From positions 930,001 through 994,000 of the forward strand of contig LT608311.1 in NCBI GenBank assembly GCA_900095875.1: a stretch of 64,000 bases of DNA. The letters run 5' to 3'. The translations under genes were made by a program, and so were the position numbers. Numbering within the stretch: the first letter of the stretch is position 1; each line of letters opens with the position of its first letter. A model generated the notes under the pieces. It worked only from the letters and a program-made list of their open reading frames with translations. It ran no database searches and was not told the origin of the DNA. Source of the stretch: Caecibacter massiliensis. Its GTDB lineage: Bacteria; Bacillota; Negativicutes; Veillonellales; Megasphaeraceae. Positions 1 through 9,075 of this stretch are shown in pieces.

Positions 1-122
1 TTTCGTTATCCATAAGAGAGCTAAAAAGAGACTGCAGCAACATAATTCTATATGTATTTTGCTGCAGCCTCCCTTAGCGTTATGCAATTAATCAGAGTGG
101 GATTCTGTCTGCATTACCAATA

Positions 123-1322
123 TTATTTAATCAGATCGAGAGCCTGTTTGAGATCAGCGATGATATCATCAGCATCTTCCAGACCTACGGAGAGACGTAC
201 CAGACCTTCGCTGATGCCGGCAGCTTTCAGTTCTTCCGGTGTATATGTGGAGTGTGTCATGGAAGCAGCATGTTCGATCAATGTTTCAGCATCGCCGAGA
301 GATACAGCCAGGCTGCACAGTTTGACGTTGTTCATGACGATAGCGCCTTCTTCTCTGCCACCTTTGAGTTCGAAGGAAATCATGCCGCCGGGCAGACGCA
401 TCTGTTTTTTAGCCAGTTCATACTGCGGGAAGCTCTTCAGGCCAGGATAGTTGACTTTTGCAACGGCCGGATGGCTTTCGAGGAATTCAGCAACCTTCAT
501 GGCGTTAGCCGAATGTTTTTCCATACGCAGAGCCAGTGTCTTCATGCCGCGGGCGATGAGGAATGCATCAAACGGGCTGAGTACAGAACCCGTCATATCT
601 TTGATACCGAAGAGACGTACGTTGTTGATGTATTCCTGAGTACCAACTACGAAGCCGGCAATAACGTCGCCATGGCCGTTCAGATATTTAGTAGCAGAAT
701 GAACAACTACGTCAGCACCAAGGGATAACGGTTTCTGGATGTACGGCGAGCAGAAGGTGTTATCAACTACGACGGTGATATCGCCCATTTCGTGAGCCAT
801 CTTGCTGATGCCTTCGATATCGGAAATCTTCAGTGTCGGGTTAGCCGGTGTTTCGAGGTAAATAACACGGGTGTTCGGTTTGATAGCTTTTTTAACAGCG
901 TCCATATCAGTGATATCGACGAAGGATACTTCTACACCATAGCGGGTCATGCCGTGGTTCAGGAGAGCGAATGTGCAGCCATAGAGCGTATCGCTGGCTA
1001 CTACATGATCACCTGCATGGAGCAGTGTCCAGAGAGCGGAAGAAATAGCGCCCATACCAGAAGCTGCAGAGCAGCAGGCTTCGCCGCCTTCGAGCATGGC
1101 AACTTTTTCTTCAACCTGCGTATCGGAAGGATTGCCAAGACGGGAATAAATGTAGCCCGGTTCTTTTAAAGCAAAGCGATTACCGCCCTGTTCAGCCGAA
1201 TCAAATACGAATGTAGAAGACTGATAAATCGGGTTGGTCAGAGCACCGAATTCATTTTTCATAGCACCTGCATGAATAGCCTGTGTAGCAAAACCCATTT
1301 TCTTCAACATTTCTTTTTCCAT
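123..1322 (-). CDS. mdeA: Methionine gamma-lyase (PLP enzyme)
   Basis: Cytoplasmic PLP enzyme of the Cys/Met-metabolism family. It most likely cleaves methionine to methanethiol, ammonia and 2-oxobutyrate. The 399-residue length is normal. The PLP lysine sits in SATKYLNGHGD (Lys212), and Cys116 in LYGCTFALL is the cysteine that marks methionine gamma-lyases against cystathionine lyases. The start is set by AGGAGG eight bases before the ATG. It stands alone, with no neighbour of the same pathway. Cystathionine gamma-lyase is the alternative, but Cys116 argues against it. The upstream 240 bases show no SAM riboswitch that I can recognise. Confidence 0.88.
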   Translation of the reverse strand: MEKEMLKKMGFATQAIHAGAMKNEFGALTNPIYQSSTFVFDSAEQGGNRFALKEPGYIYSRLGNPSDTQVEEKVAMLEGGEACCSAASGMGAISSALWTLLHAGDHVVASDTLYGCTFALLNHGMTRYGVEVSFVDITDMDAVKKAIKPNTRVIYLETPANPTLKISDIEGISKMAHEMGDITVVVDNTFCSPYIQKPLSLGADVVVHSATKYLNGHGDVIAGFVVGTQEYINNVRLFGIKDMTGSVLSPFDAFLIARGMKTLALRMEKHSANAMKVAEFLESHPAVAKVNYPGLKSFPQYELAKKQMRLPGGMISFELKGGREEGAIVMNNVKLCSLAVSLGDAETLIEHAASMTHSTYTPEELKAAGISEGLVRLSVGLEDADDIIADLKQALDLIK

Positions 1323-1527
1323 TACAATTTCCTCCTTAAATTATATAGAATGATAATATATAACACTATTCAAAAGCTATGCAGCTTTTAATAAACAAAG
1401 TATGTTTTCTTGTTTTTATTTCGTTTCCTCTTGACAATGTAAGTGTAACATAATGATCATCCTTTGTATAATACGTATCAATCGTGCTATTACATAGTTT
1501 AAAACTATATAAATCCAAGACAAAAAA

Positions 1528-1554
1528 CTGCACTCTCTCATGGCAGAGTGCAGT
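1528..1554 (-). terminator. Intrinsic terminator of the MBL-fold gene
   Basis: A 10-bp perfect stem (ACTGCACTCT with AGAGTGCAGT) is followed on the minus strand by TTTTTTG. It lies 19 bases past the stop codon of the MBL hydrolase. Confidence 0.85.
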
Positions 1555-1572
1555 TAATAGTTGTTTATTACA

Positions 1573-2559
1573 TTATACGGTATAATACCGGTACGTACCA
1601 TCAATTTCCCGACGAATCAGTTGCCCGTGGTGGAGCAGGTATTCAATATGAGCCAGCGTTTCTCCCATGGCAAACCACTTCTGGGTCGGTGGGAATTCGG
1701 CCCACGACCTGCCCCGCATAGACCAGGAAAGGCAGGGGGCTAGTTCAAAGGCCGTCGCTCCTGGATGCGCGGCGGCCGCCTGCAGCACTTCATCGAGACG
1801 GCTGGCATGATGTCTCCTTAGCGCATCGATACGGCTGGCAATAGACGTATCTCCTTTGCGATGTCCCGGCAAGGCCAGCCGTACAGGCAGATCATATACC
1901 TTATCCAGGCTCTGCAGATACCGTTCCAGCGCATCAGGCATATGATACCAGTATTGAATATTCGGCGTAATATCAAAGAGAATATGGTCACTGGTAAATA
2001 TAATTTCTTTGTCCGGTATATACAGGCAGCACAGGCCTTTTGTGTGGCCCGGCGTATGAATGACCTGAAACTCCGTACCAGCCAGCAGTATCCGTTCCCC
2101 ATCGTGCACAGTCTGTACTGTAAAAGACGGGTCCGGCGAATATTTCCGTGCCTGATTGGAAAATTGATTCTTTATATCTTGCGGCGGCATTCCTTCGACC
2201 ATAAATTTTTCCTCCGCATATCGCCAGGTGCTGCCATCAGTCGAATCGACGAGATACTGATAGTCATCATGATGCATGAAAATCCGGCTTCCCGCCCGGG
2301 CAAAATCTCCCACAAGCCCCGTATGATCGGCATGGAGATGCGTCAAAAATAAATCGGTTCGCGCCAGGTCAACACGGAGGCTGTCCAATCCAGTAAACAG
2401 CGCTTCCCGGCATTCCGGCCGGTTAAATCCCGTGTCAATGACTAAAAACCGGTCTCTGCCACGTACGACATAGGAATTCAGATATCGCAGCGGATTGTTT
2501 GGCAGTGGTACTTCAATGCGGTATATATCCGGTTCCGCACATATATGTTCAATCATCAT
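1573..2559 (-). CDS. MBL-fold metallohydrolase
   Basis: Metallo-beta-lactamase-fold hydrolase of 328 residues with the metal-binding HLHADH motif at residues 74-79 and later conserved histidines in HTPGHT (about 168) and LPGH (about 230). The last ~80 residues look like the winged-helix tail found in glyoxalase-II-like and lactonase-like members, so the substrate could be a thioester or lactone, but nothing here fixes it. AAGGAG lies six to seven bases before the ATG. A possible extended -10 (TGTTATAAT, 2589-2597) sits just upstream. The gene appears monocistronic, with its own terminator. Confidence 0.75.
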   Translation of the reverse strand: MMIEHICAEPDIYRIEVPLPNNPLRYLNSYVVRGRDRFLVIDTGFNRPECREALFTGLDSLRVDLARTDLFLTHLHADHTGLVGDFARAGSRIFMHHDDYQYLVDSTDGSTWRYAEEKFMVEGMPPQDIKNQFSNQARKYSPDPSFTVQTVHDGERILLAGTEFQVIHTPGHTKGLCCLYIPDKEIIFTSDHILFDITPNIQYWYHMPDALERYLQSLDKVYDLPVRLALPGHRKGDTSIASRIDALRRHHASRLDEVLQAAAAHPGATAFELAPCLSWSMRGRSWAEFPPTQKWFAMGETLAHIEYLLHHGQLIRREIDGTYRYYTV

Positions 2560-2598
2560 ATAAAGCTCCTTATCTCTGAATATTATTTAATTATAACA

Positions 2599-2651
2599 CA
2601 AAACACCAGAAACACGGATAACCTGCAGCTATCCGCATTTCTGGTGTTTTG
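2599..2651. terminator. Long bidirectional-type hairpin
   Basis: A 14-bp perfect outer stem (CAAAACACCAGAAA with its complement at 2638-2651) encloses an inner CGGATA/TATCCG stem. T-runs flank it on both strands. It separates the T-box leader at 2963-3258 from the MBL gene, so read-through from that leader would stop here. Confidence 0.6.
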
Positions 2652-2962
2652 TCCTGCATAAAAGAGCGTCAACAACTTTACCGTCAGGAATACAAAAAAA
2701 TAATAACACGATGCAAAATACACAACTAATATAAAAATATAAAAAGCTAAAACCTTACCAATCCCCCTACAAAAATACTCCCCCATGCCGCTGTGCGGCA
2801 CTTATCACGAACCGATGTAAATCTACGCATTGTTTCTTTTTCAGGAAGCTTTTGCATACCCCCATATGCCACCATTCTCACTGCCCCCACAGTTTGTCCG
2901 GCCGGCTCCCTGTGCCATTTGATCTCCCCAGATGCAATGGCATCTCTTTCCCTGTCTGCAAT
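2652..2962. other. Geneless stretch behind a T-box
   Basis: About 310 bases lie between the T-box terminator and the hairpin at 2599-2651. Minus-strand reading gives only short open frames with no ribosome-binding site and no recognisable product. This is where the T-box-controlled gene should begin, so it may be the scar of a lost gene. Confidence 0.5.
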
Positions 2963-3258
2963 AAAAAAGGCCCCTGCTGCATGTCCTATGCAACAGGGGC
3001 GAAGTATCGCGGTACCACCCTGATATTATACTCAGTGTCTTACCAGACATTCCCTAACGCGGAATCACGTCTATGCCTCCTGTTTCTCTAGAAAAAAATT
3101 CGACATAGCTGCTCCCGGGCGAAGTCGGATATACGGATCATCTCCCGGCTCTCAGCAACCGCCGGTTCTCTGTCAGAAAATACCAATCATACCCTTTACC
3201 CAATCATAGCATTTTGTGGCATCTATTCTTTAAAATATATGCCTATAGGAAAGATTGA
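2963..3258 (-). promoter_or_regulatory. T-box leader, predicted phenylalanine (UUC) specifier
   Basis: The minus strand carries the T-box element AGGGTGGTACCGCG (3008-3021). It is followed by a GC-rich terminator hairpin (2969-3001) and six Ts. Upstream lie the AGAGAACC... and GCTGAGA distal Stem I elements (about 3150-3175). Folding Stem I by eye puts the specifier loop on GACTTCG, giving codon UUC (Phe) at 3121-3123 followed by a purine. The T-box UGGU would pair with a tRNA having discriminator base A, which suits tRNA-Phe. No gene follows. Confidence 0.8.
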
Positions 3259-3262
3259 ATAC

Positions 3263-3291
3263 ATTATCTATGAAAAATCATTCCCTGTCAA
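3263..3291 (-). promoter_or_regulatory. Promoter of the orphan T-box
   Basis: Minus-strand TTGACA (3286-3291), a 17-base spacer and GATAAT (3263-3268), positioned so the transcript starts just upstream of T-box Stem I. It is close to consensus. Confidence 0.8.
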
Positions 3292-3353
3292 GGCTTTTAT
3301 TTCAGTTTTTCGCCACATTTCTTAAATTAAACGTTTAATCAGTGTGTTTTTTC

Positions 3354-3926
3354 TTATTCTTTTTTCTTCCGGGGATTAAAACGGTTCATTCCCTTATCCA
3401 CGCCCAATTTCAGGCAGCCCAGAATGGCGTCTGCGGCTTTTTTGAGCCCTTCTTCATATTCTGGTACCAATTCGTCTGGAAAAGGCGTCAGAACGTGATC
3501 TACGACATCATGATGGGGCAATGGACGGCCTATGCCTACACGGAACCGGATAAAACGTTCACAGCCATGAGCCAGAAGACTCTTGATTCCATTGTGTCCC
3601 CCGGCACTACCACTGGTCCGGATACGCAGCCGGCCTACGGGCAGATCCATATCGTCATATATGACATATACATCGGTTTCATCCAGTTTGTACCAACGCA
3701 TGAGCGGGCCTACAGCAGCCCCGCTGTTATTCATATACGTCTGCGGTTTGACCAGCAATATCTTTTCACCGTCATCCATCGCCTGGGCTACCAGGGCATC
3801 CATCTGACTCCGCCAGACCGTAACGCCAAGGCGTGATGCCAGTTCGTCAATGACGCGGAACCCCGTATTATGCTTCGATTTTTCATATTCCCGGCCCGGA
3901 TTGCCCAGGCCCACTATCATGTGCAC
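3354..3926 (-). CDS. pth: Peptidyl-tRNA hydrolase
   Basis: Releases peptides from prematurely dropped peptidyl-tRNA so the tRNA can be reused. The 190-residue protein opens with the family signature MIVGLGNPG, has the catalytic histidine in KHNTGF (about residue 20), and contains KPQTYMNNSG and the GGHNG(I)KS segment. The start is GTG at 3926 or the in-frame ATG six bases later; an AGAGGCAGG-like site precedes both. It lies 15 bases behind prs and is the last gene of the glmU-prs-pth operon, an order also known in Bacillus relatives. Confidence 0.95.
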   Translation of the reverse strand: MHMIVGLGNPGREYEKSKHNTGFRVIDELASRLGVTVWRSQMDALVAQAMDDGEKILLVKPQTYMNNSGAAVGPLMRWYKLDETDVYVIYDDMDLPVGRLRIRTSGSAGGHNGIKSLLAHGCERFIRFRVGIGRPLPHHDVVDHVLTPFPDELVPEYEEGLKKAADAILGCLKLGVDKGMNRFNPRKKKE

Positions 3927-3941
3927 CTTCGTACCTGCCTC

Positions 3942-4907
3942 TTATTTGTCAAACAGACGGCTGACCGATACATCGTGGAAAATACGCATGATTGCTTCGC
4001 CGAGAAGCGGTGCCACAGAGAGAACTTTGATTTTATCAATCTGTTTTTCTTCCGGAAGAGGAATCGTATTCGTAATAATCAGTTCCGTAATAACCGAATT
4101 CTTAATGCGGTCCACCGCCGGATCCGTAAGGACGGCATGGGCACAGGCTGCATACACACGGGCAGCACCCATTTCTTTCAGTGCCTTGGCACCACCGCAC
4201 AAGGAACCTGCCGTATCGACGATATCATCGACGAGAATACAAGTCTTGCCTTTGATGTCACCGATGACATTCATGACTTCGGCAACACCCGGACGGGGGC
4301 GGCGTTTTTCAATGATTGCAATAGGCGCATTGACGCGGTCAGCCAGGTCACGGGCACGGGTTACCCCGCCAAGGTCCGGAGAAACGACGACGATATCGCC
4401 CATATCACATTCTGCTTTCTTTTGATTGATATATTTAGCAATGATAGAAGCAGAGCCGAGATGATCGACAGGAATATCGAAGAATCCCTGAATCTGTCCG
4501 GCATGAAGATCCATCGTAACCACCCGGGTAATGCCGGCAGTCGTCATCAGGTCAGCAACCAGTTTGGACGTAATCGGTTCGCGGCCACGGGTCTTGCGGT
4601 CCTGACGGGCATATCCATAATACGGCACAACTGCCGTAATGTGACGGGCCGAAGCACGTTTCAGCGCATCTGCCATAATCAGCAATTCCATCAGCGTATC
4701 ATTGGCAGGCTGACATGTCGGCTGAATGACGAAAACATCCTTGCCGCGGACACTTTCATCAATCATAACCTGAATTTCACCGTTGTTGAATTTGCCGACA
4801 AAAGCCTTGCCCAATTCCAGGCCAAGGTAGTCTGCAATTTCTTTTGCCAGTTTCGGATTGGCATTACCTGTAAAAATTTTCAGCTTTTTCCCGTCTTCGT
4901 AACTCAT
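3942..4907 (-). CDS. prs: Ribose-phosphate pyrophosphokinase
   Basis: Makes PRPP from ribose 5-phosphate and ATP for nucleotide, histidine and tryptophan synthesis. The 321-residue length is normal for class I enzymes. It shows the N-terminal [10 protein letters not shown] segment, the catalytic flexible-loop motif YARQDRK (about residue 100) and the PRPP-binding signature [12 protein letters not shown] (about residues 220-231). AGGAGG stands seven bases before the ATG. It sits between glmU and pth on the same strand with short gaps. Confidence 0.96.
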   Translation of the reverse strand: MSYEDGKKLKIFTGNANPKLAKEIADYLGLELGKAFVGKFNNGEIQVMIDESVRGKDVFVIQPTCQPANDTLMELLIMADALKRASARHITAVVPYYGYARQDRKTRGREPITSKLVADLMTTAGITRVVTMDLHAGQIQGFFDIPVDHLGSASIIAKYINQKKAECDMGDIVVVSPDLGGVTRARDLADRVNAPIAIIEKRRPRPGVAEVMNVIGDIKGKTCILVDDIVDTAGSLCGGAKALKEMGAARVYAACAHAVLTDPAVDRIKNSVITELIITNTIPLPEEKQIDKIKVLSVAPLLGEAIMRIFHDVSVSRLFDK

Positions 4908-4967
4908 GGTGAGCCTCCTAATTAAGTAGTGAAATATAATAACAGCAGTACCGATGGAACTTACTGA

Positions 4968-6341
4968 TTATTTCTTATATGTATCGTCTTTTACCCAGCC
5001 TTCGATATTACGCTGTCTGGCCCGGCCCACAGAAAGAGCTTTGGCCGGAACATCTTTGGTAATCGTCGAACCAGCGCCGACATAAGCATAAGCACCAATC
5101 GAAACAGGCGCTACGAGATTGCTGTTGCATCCCACAAAGGCGTGATCGGCAATCGTCGTGCGATGTTTGATTTTGCCATCATAATTGACGGTAATCGTTC
5201 CGCAGCCGATATTGACGCCACTACCGACATCACTGTCACCAATATAGCTCAGGTGCGGCAGTTTGGTACCATCGCCGACGTTTGAATTCTTTACTTCCAT
5301 ATAGTTGCCAACCTTGACATGATTGCCGATCACCGTATTGGGACGGAAATGGACAAAGGGCCCGATTTCACATCCATCCTTGATCTGACAATCATGGGCA
5401 TAGGTAAACTGTAAATGATCGTGGGACCCCATTTGTACGTTCGTCATGCGGACGTACGGCCCAATCTGGCAATCTTCACCGATAACGGTATTTCCTTCCA
5501 GAATTGTTCCCGGATACAAGACTGTATCCCGGCCCACTACTACCGTCGTATCTACATAGGTATTGGCCGGGTCGATAATAGAAACGCCTTCAGTCATCAG
5601 CTCATCAAGTTTACGGCTGCGCAGGACCTGTTCGGCCGCTGCCAGCTGTTGACGGGAATTGACACCCAGCGTTTCCCGATAATCGGGAGCAGCAAATGCG
5701 CTGACTACCCTTCCTGCACTGACCAGCATGCCAATAATATCTGTCAGATAATATTCGCCCTGGGCGTTGTTATTATTCACGTTGTGCAGCATCTGCCAGA
5801 GTAAAGACAAATCAAAGCAGTATATACCGGCATTGACTTCATCGACGGCCAGTTCTTCCGGAGTTCCATCTTTCTGTTCGACAATTTTCACTACCTGGCC
5901 GGCTTCATCGCGGATTATCCGCCCATAACCAGTAGGGTCCGGCATATGAGCTGTGAGGATCGTAGCCGCAGCCCCGCTCTTTTCATGCCAGTCCAGAAGG
6001 GATGTAAACGTATCTTTCGTAACCAGCGGCGTATCACCACAAGTAACCAGCAGCGTTCCCTGTGCATCTTTCAGCAGGGCTTCCGCCTGCAGGACAGCAT
6101 GCCCGGTTCCGAGTTGTTCTTTCTGCATCACTGTTTCTGCTTCATTGCCCAGATATTCCTGTACCATTTCGCCACCGAAACCAACTACGACAATCTGCCG
6201 CAGTGTGCCCGCCGCTTTTACGGTTCGCAGGACTTGTTCTACCATCGGCACTCCACCGACTTTATGCAGAACTTTGGGAAGACGGGATTTCATTCTCGTT
6301 CCCTTGCCTGCTGCCAAGATAAGTGCAATCGTGTCTTTCAT
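4968..6341 (-). CDS. glmU: Bifunctional GlmU (UDP-GlcNAc synthesis)
   Basis: Bifunctional enzyme that acetylates glucosamine 1-phosphate and then couples it to UTP, giving UDP-GlcNAc for peptidoglycan and lipopolysaccharide. The N-terminal uridyltransferase half has LAAGKGTRM (residues 9-17). The C-terminal half, from about residue 250, is a left-handed beta-helix of hexapeptide repeats with the acetyltransferase region NYDGKIKHRT and the GCNSNLVAPV segment. At 457 residues it is full length. GGGAGG lies ten bases upstream of the ATG. First gene of the glmU-prs-pth operon. Confidence 0.96.
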   Translation of the reverse strand: MKDTIALILAAGKGTRMKSRLPKVLHKVGGVPMVEQVLRTVKAAGTLRQIVVVGFGGEMVQEYLGNEAETVMQKEQLGTGHAVLQAEALLKDAQGTLLVTCGDTPLVTKDTFTSLLDWHEKSGAAATILTAHMPDPTGYGRIIRDEAGQVVKIVEQKDGTPEELAVDEVNAGIYCFDLSLLWQMLHNVNNNNAQGEYYLTDIIGMLVSAGRVVSAFAAPDYRETLGVNSRQQLAAAEQVLRSRKLDELMTEGVSIIDPANTYVDTTVVVGRDTVLYPGTILEGNTVIGEDCQIGPYVRMTNVQMGSHDHLQFTYAHDCQIKDGCEIGPFVHFRPNTVIGNHVKVGNYMEVKNSNVGDGTKLPHLSYIGDSDVGSGVNIGCGTITVNYDGKIKHRTTIADHAFVGCNSNLVAPVSIGAYAYVGAGSTITKDVPAKALSVGRARQRNIEGWVKDDTYKK

Positions 6342-6476
6342 TCAGCCTTAGCCTCCCTGGTGTCAAATAACTTTACCATGTCTTTTTAGAATAACACAAA
6401 CACTGCCTAAAATACATAGTAAATTTACAAAAAATTGCCACAAATTGGTAAATTCTCTTATGCTTCTTTGACATGC

Positions 6477-6504
6477 AAAAAGGAGAGGGGGCTCCTCTCC
6501 TTTT
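6477..6504 (-). terminator. Terminator of the 3D-domain protein gene
   Basis: AAAAGGAGAGG pairs with CCTCTCCTTTT around a short loop and is followed on the minus strand by a T-run. It lies 15 bases past the stop of the gene at 6519-7097. Confidence 0.85.
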
Positions 6505-6518
6505 CTGACTCTGCTATT

Positions 6519-7097
6519 TTATAAAACATGGACAACGACATTCTGTCTGCCAAAATTCAAAGCTTCATCGCGGTCGTCCATTCCCAGATCGATGCGGTTG
6601 CCAACAATGGCTCCGCCCGTATCATCGGCAATAGCGTCCCCGTATCCTTCAATATACAGCCGCGTTCCCAACGGAATAACATCGGGATCGACAGAAACGA
6701 GGCCATGCGTCAGCCGGTGACCACCTGCGGTGATACCGCTGTTTCCCGGATCATCTGCCGTATAGGCCGTAGCATCCATCACCATACTGTACTGGTAAGA
6801 ACCACTTTCTTCAGGCACTTCACGCCCGCTGGCATCAGCCAGAGCCTGCATTGTCTGTGTTCCGACAACTCCGTCGGCGTCTAATCCATGATCTGCTTGA
6901 AAGCGACGCACAGCACTTTGTGTACCACTGCCAAACACACCATCTGCTCCATCAGATAAATATCCAGTATCAATGAGCATATATTGCACACTCTGTACAA
7001 CAGAGCCGGTCATCCCCATTTCTACGTTCGCAGACGCAAGCGAAGAAAATGCAAAAACAAATAAAGCTGTGAGTAAGAAGACTATTCGTTTCTTCAA
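6519..7097 (-). CDS. Secreted peptidoglycan-binding 3D-domain protein
   Basis: Small secreted cell-wall protein of 192 residues, predicted to bind or cut peptidoglycan. Residues 1-23 are a signal peptide. Residues about 28-90 are a PG_binding_1 domain (GxxGxxVxxxQ...GVFG..T..AV..FQ). Residues about 108-190 are a 3D domain, named for its three conserved aspartates, with DATAYTADD, GLVSVDPDVIPLGT and DDTGGAI. This resembles the MltA/YocH-like lytic fold. The start is placed at MKKRIVF, with a typical purine-rich site. It is followed by its own terminator. Confidence 0.85.
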   Translation of the reverse strand: MKKRIVFLLTALFVFAFSSLASANVEMGMTGSVVQSVQYMLIDTGYLSDGADGVFGSGTQSAVRRFQADHGLDADGVVGTQTMQALADASGREVPEESGSYQYSMVMDATAYTADDPGNSGITAGGHRLTHGLVSVDPDVIPLGTRLYIEGYGDAIADDTGGAIVGNRIDLGMDDRDEALNFGRQNVVVHVL

Positions 7098-7298
7098 AAA
7101 ACCACCTCTTTGCTAACATCAAAAAATCACATCGACAAAATTATAGCAAAAATGACACCATAAGTCAAAAAAATACGTATTTATGCATCGGTTTTCGTCT
7201 ATTTATACTCTATTCTCTTTGTGCTCGTTCTTTATTATCCTCTATTTGTCACACTTTAATCATAAATTTTTATTACCAGGTACTAATTTTAATAATTA

Positions 7299-8870
7299 TT
7301 ATGCATTTTCGTGTTCCACCAAGTTCCTGACTTTTTCTGCTGCTTCGACGGAATCTGTCAGGACATACAGGTAATCTCCGGCACATAAACGGGTATGATA
7401 ATCGGGAATAATTTCTTCTGTTCCCCGTTTGATATCGACTAAGGCAACATGATCCGGCCAGTCAATCCGCCCAATATATTTTCCATCAACGACGCTGCCG
7501 CTGCTGATAGTCAGCTCCAGAATATTACGTCGTTCTTCTGCAGGAAGCACTTTTTGTCTCGTCGCAAGAGACCGTTTAAGCAGTGTATCATAAATAGGCT
7601 GCCCTCCCAGAAGCTGTGCCGTCGCCAAAGCAATCATAGACGCCGTGCAAAGTACAAGCAGATGTTCATATGACGCCGTCATTTCCATGATCAGAATCGT
7701 ACCCGTAACGGGAGAATGAACAGACGCTGCAAAAAACGCCGCCATGGAAATGACAATGATATTCGTCAGGTAATACGAGGAAATCACTCCCATTTGTACG
7801 AGAAGAATACCTATGCTGCCACCGCATAATGCTCCCAGTACCAGCATGGGAAGAAAAAATCCGCCCGGCGTGCCACATCCATAGCTAATCAGTGTAAACA
7901 CGAATTTACCACAAAGCAGTGTCAGAAACAGAGTCAGCGACAACGGCAGTTGATACAGGCTGTTGATGAGGTCATTGCCCCCACCGAGAACCTGAGGAAA
8001 TCCATATCCCAATATACCCGCCGTTACCAGGGCAAAGGCAATGCGCATATAATCATTGCGGAATACAGGCAATGCGTAGAATCGGCCAATATTGAGAAGC
8101 CCTTTATTAAAAATAATTCCCGCTACACCAATAATGATTCCCAATACAACAGCCAGCCACATGTAACGTAACGGAAACGGTGGCAGCATGCCAAAATGAA
8201 AAATCGGGTCCCGGCCAAATACTACGCGGCTGACCATGGTTGCAACCAGAGCTGCTGCCATAGCCGGAGCCAGCACGACACTGGAAAAATTGCGATGAAG
8301 TTCTTCCAGAGCAAAAATCGCCCCTGCCAGCGGTGCATTGAATGCGGCCGCCAGACCGGCGCTGGCTCCCGCCGTGATTAAGTAGCGCTCTTCCATCCTC
8401 GTCCGCCCCAGTGCGCGGCTCATCCCCTGTGCGGTTACCGCACCAAGCTGAATAGACGGCCCTTCCCGTCCCAGGGACAGGCCCAGCCCAATCCCCAGGA
8501 TACCGCCAGCCAGCTTGACCCAGAGGACACGCAGCCATCGCAAACGCACGACGCCGAGAATGATTCCTTTTACTTGCGGAATGCCACTGCCGGATGCTTC
8601 CGGTTCATGCTGTTTCAGCCGGTACAGTACATACGATGCTAACAGTAAAAACACAAACCATAATATATTTTCCATCCATCCCGCCTGCATGAGCAGGACG
8701 TATATCTGTTCGCGCAGCCGGGTACCCGCTTCGAGACACCAGCGGAAAAAGCTTATGACAATACCGCTCAAGAGCCCCACCCACGCGCCTTCTGCAAACA
8801 AGCGCAGGCGGAAGCGGGGCCAGTGGTTTAAATTCCGTATAACCGGAATAATATCTATTTTACTTTGCAT
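7299..8870 (-). CDS. ClC-type chloride/proton antiporter with RCK_C tail
   Basis: Inner-membrane ClC family protein of 523 residues. It has the selectivity motifs GSGIPQ, GREGPSIQLG (carrying the gating glutamate) and GTPGGFFLPML. FALEEL holds the inner glutamate typical of H+/Cl- exchangers rather than channels. The last ~75 residues form a TrkA_C/RCK_C domain (KYIGRIDWP...GDYLYVLTD), usually a ligand-binding regulatory module. GGGAGG precedes the ATG by nine bases. It is divergent from the amidohydrolase at 9073. The transported anion could be chloride or fluoride; the GREGP form favours chloride or nitrate. Confidence 0.9.
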   Translation of the reverse strand: MQSKIDIIPVIRNLNHWPRFRLRLFAEGAWVGLLSGIVISFFRWCLEAGTRLREQIYVLLMQAGWMENILWFVFLLLASYVLYRLKQHEPEASGSGIPQVKGIILGVVRLRWLRVLWVKLAGGILGIGLGLSLGREGPSIQLGAVTAQGMSRALGRTRMEERYLITAGASAGLAAAFNAPLAGAIFALEELHRNFSSVVLAPAMAAALVATMVSRVVFGRDPIFHFGMLPPFPLRYMWLAVVLGIIIGVAGIIFNKGLLNIGRFYALPVFRNDYMRIAFALVTAGILGYGFPQVLGGGNDLINSLYQLPLSLTLFLTLLCGKFVFTLISYGCGTPGGFFLPMLVLGALCGGSIGILLVQMGVISSYYLTNIIVISMAAFFAASVHSPVTGTILIMEMTASYEHLLVLCTASMIALATAQLLGGQPIYDTLLKRSLATRQKVLPAEERRNILELTISSGSVVDGKYIGRIDWPDHVALVDIKRGTEEIIPDYHTRLCAGDYLYVLTDSVEAAEKVRNLVEHENA

Positions 8871-9057
8871 GATGCCAACCTCCCTATATATGGTCAGTAT
8901 ATCATATTTTTTATATTTTGATTATTTTATGACGTTTCTCATGATATAATAAACGGCATAGAGTACATCATCGTATAAAAAACGCAATATATTATAGTAT
9001 ATATAATATAAGAAACAAGTGAATTAAACGATGGATAAACATAACATTTTTTATGGC

Positions 9058-9075
9058 AAGGAGGCCTATACAGTG
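9058..9075 (+). promoter_or_regulatory. Ribosome-binding site that selects a GTG start
   Basis: AAGGAGG at 9058-9064 with an eight-base gap to GTG at 9073 lies inside the longer open frame that begins at ATG 9031. It argues for the shorter product. Confidence 0.75.

Noticed and set aside
1323-1527. SAM riboswitch upstream of mdeA
   Set aside because: The leader is AT-rich and lacks the conserved S-box stems.
2583-2801. 72-codon minus-strand frame after the T-box
   Set aside because: It runs through the hairpin at 2599-2651, has no ribosome-binding site and shows no family features, so it was not accepted as the T-box target.
9031-9072. Upstream ATG of the M20 amidohydrolase
   Set aside because: No ribosome-binding site precedes it, whereas AAGGAGG is correctly placed for GTG 9073.
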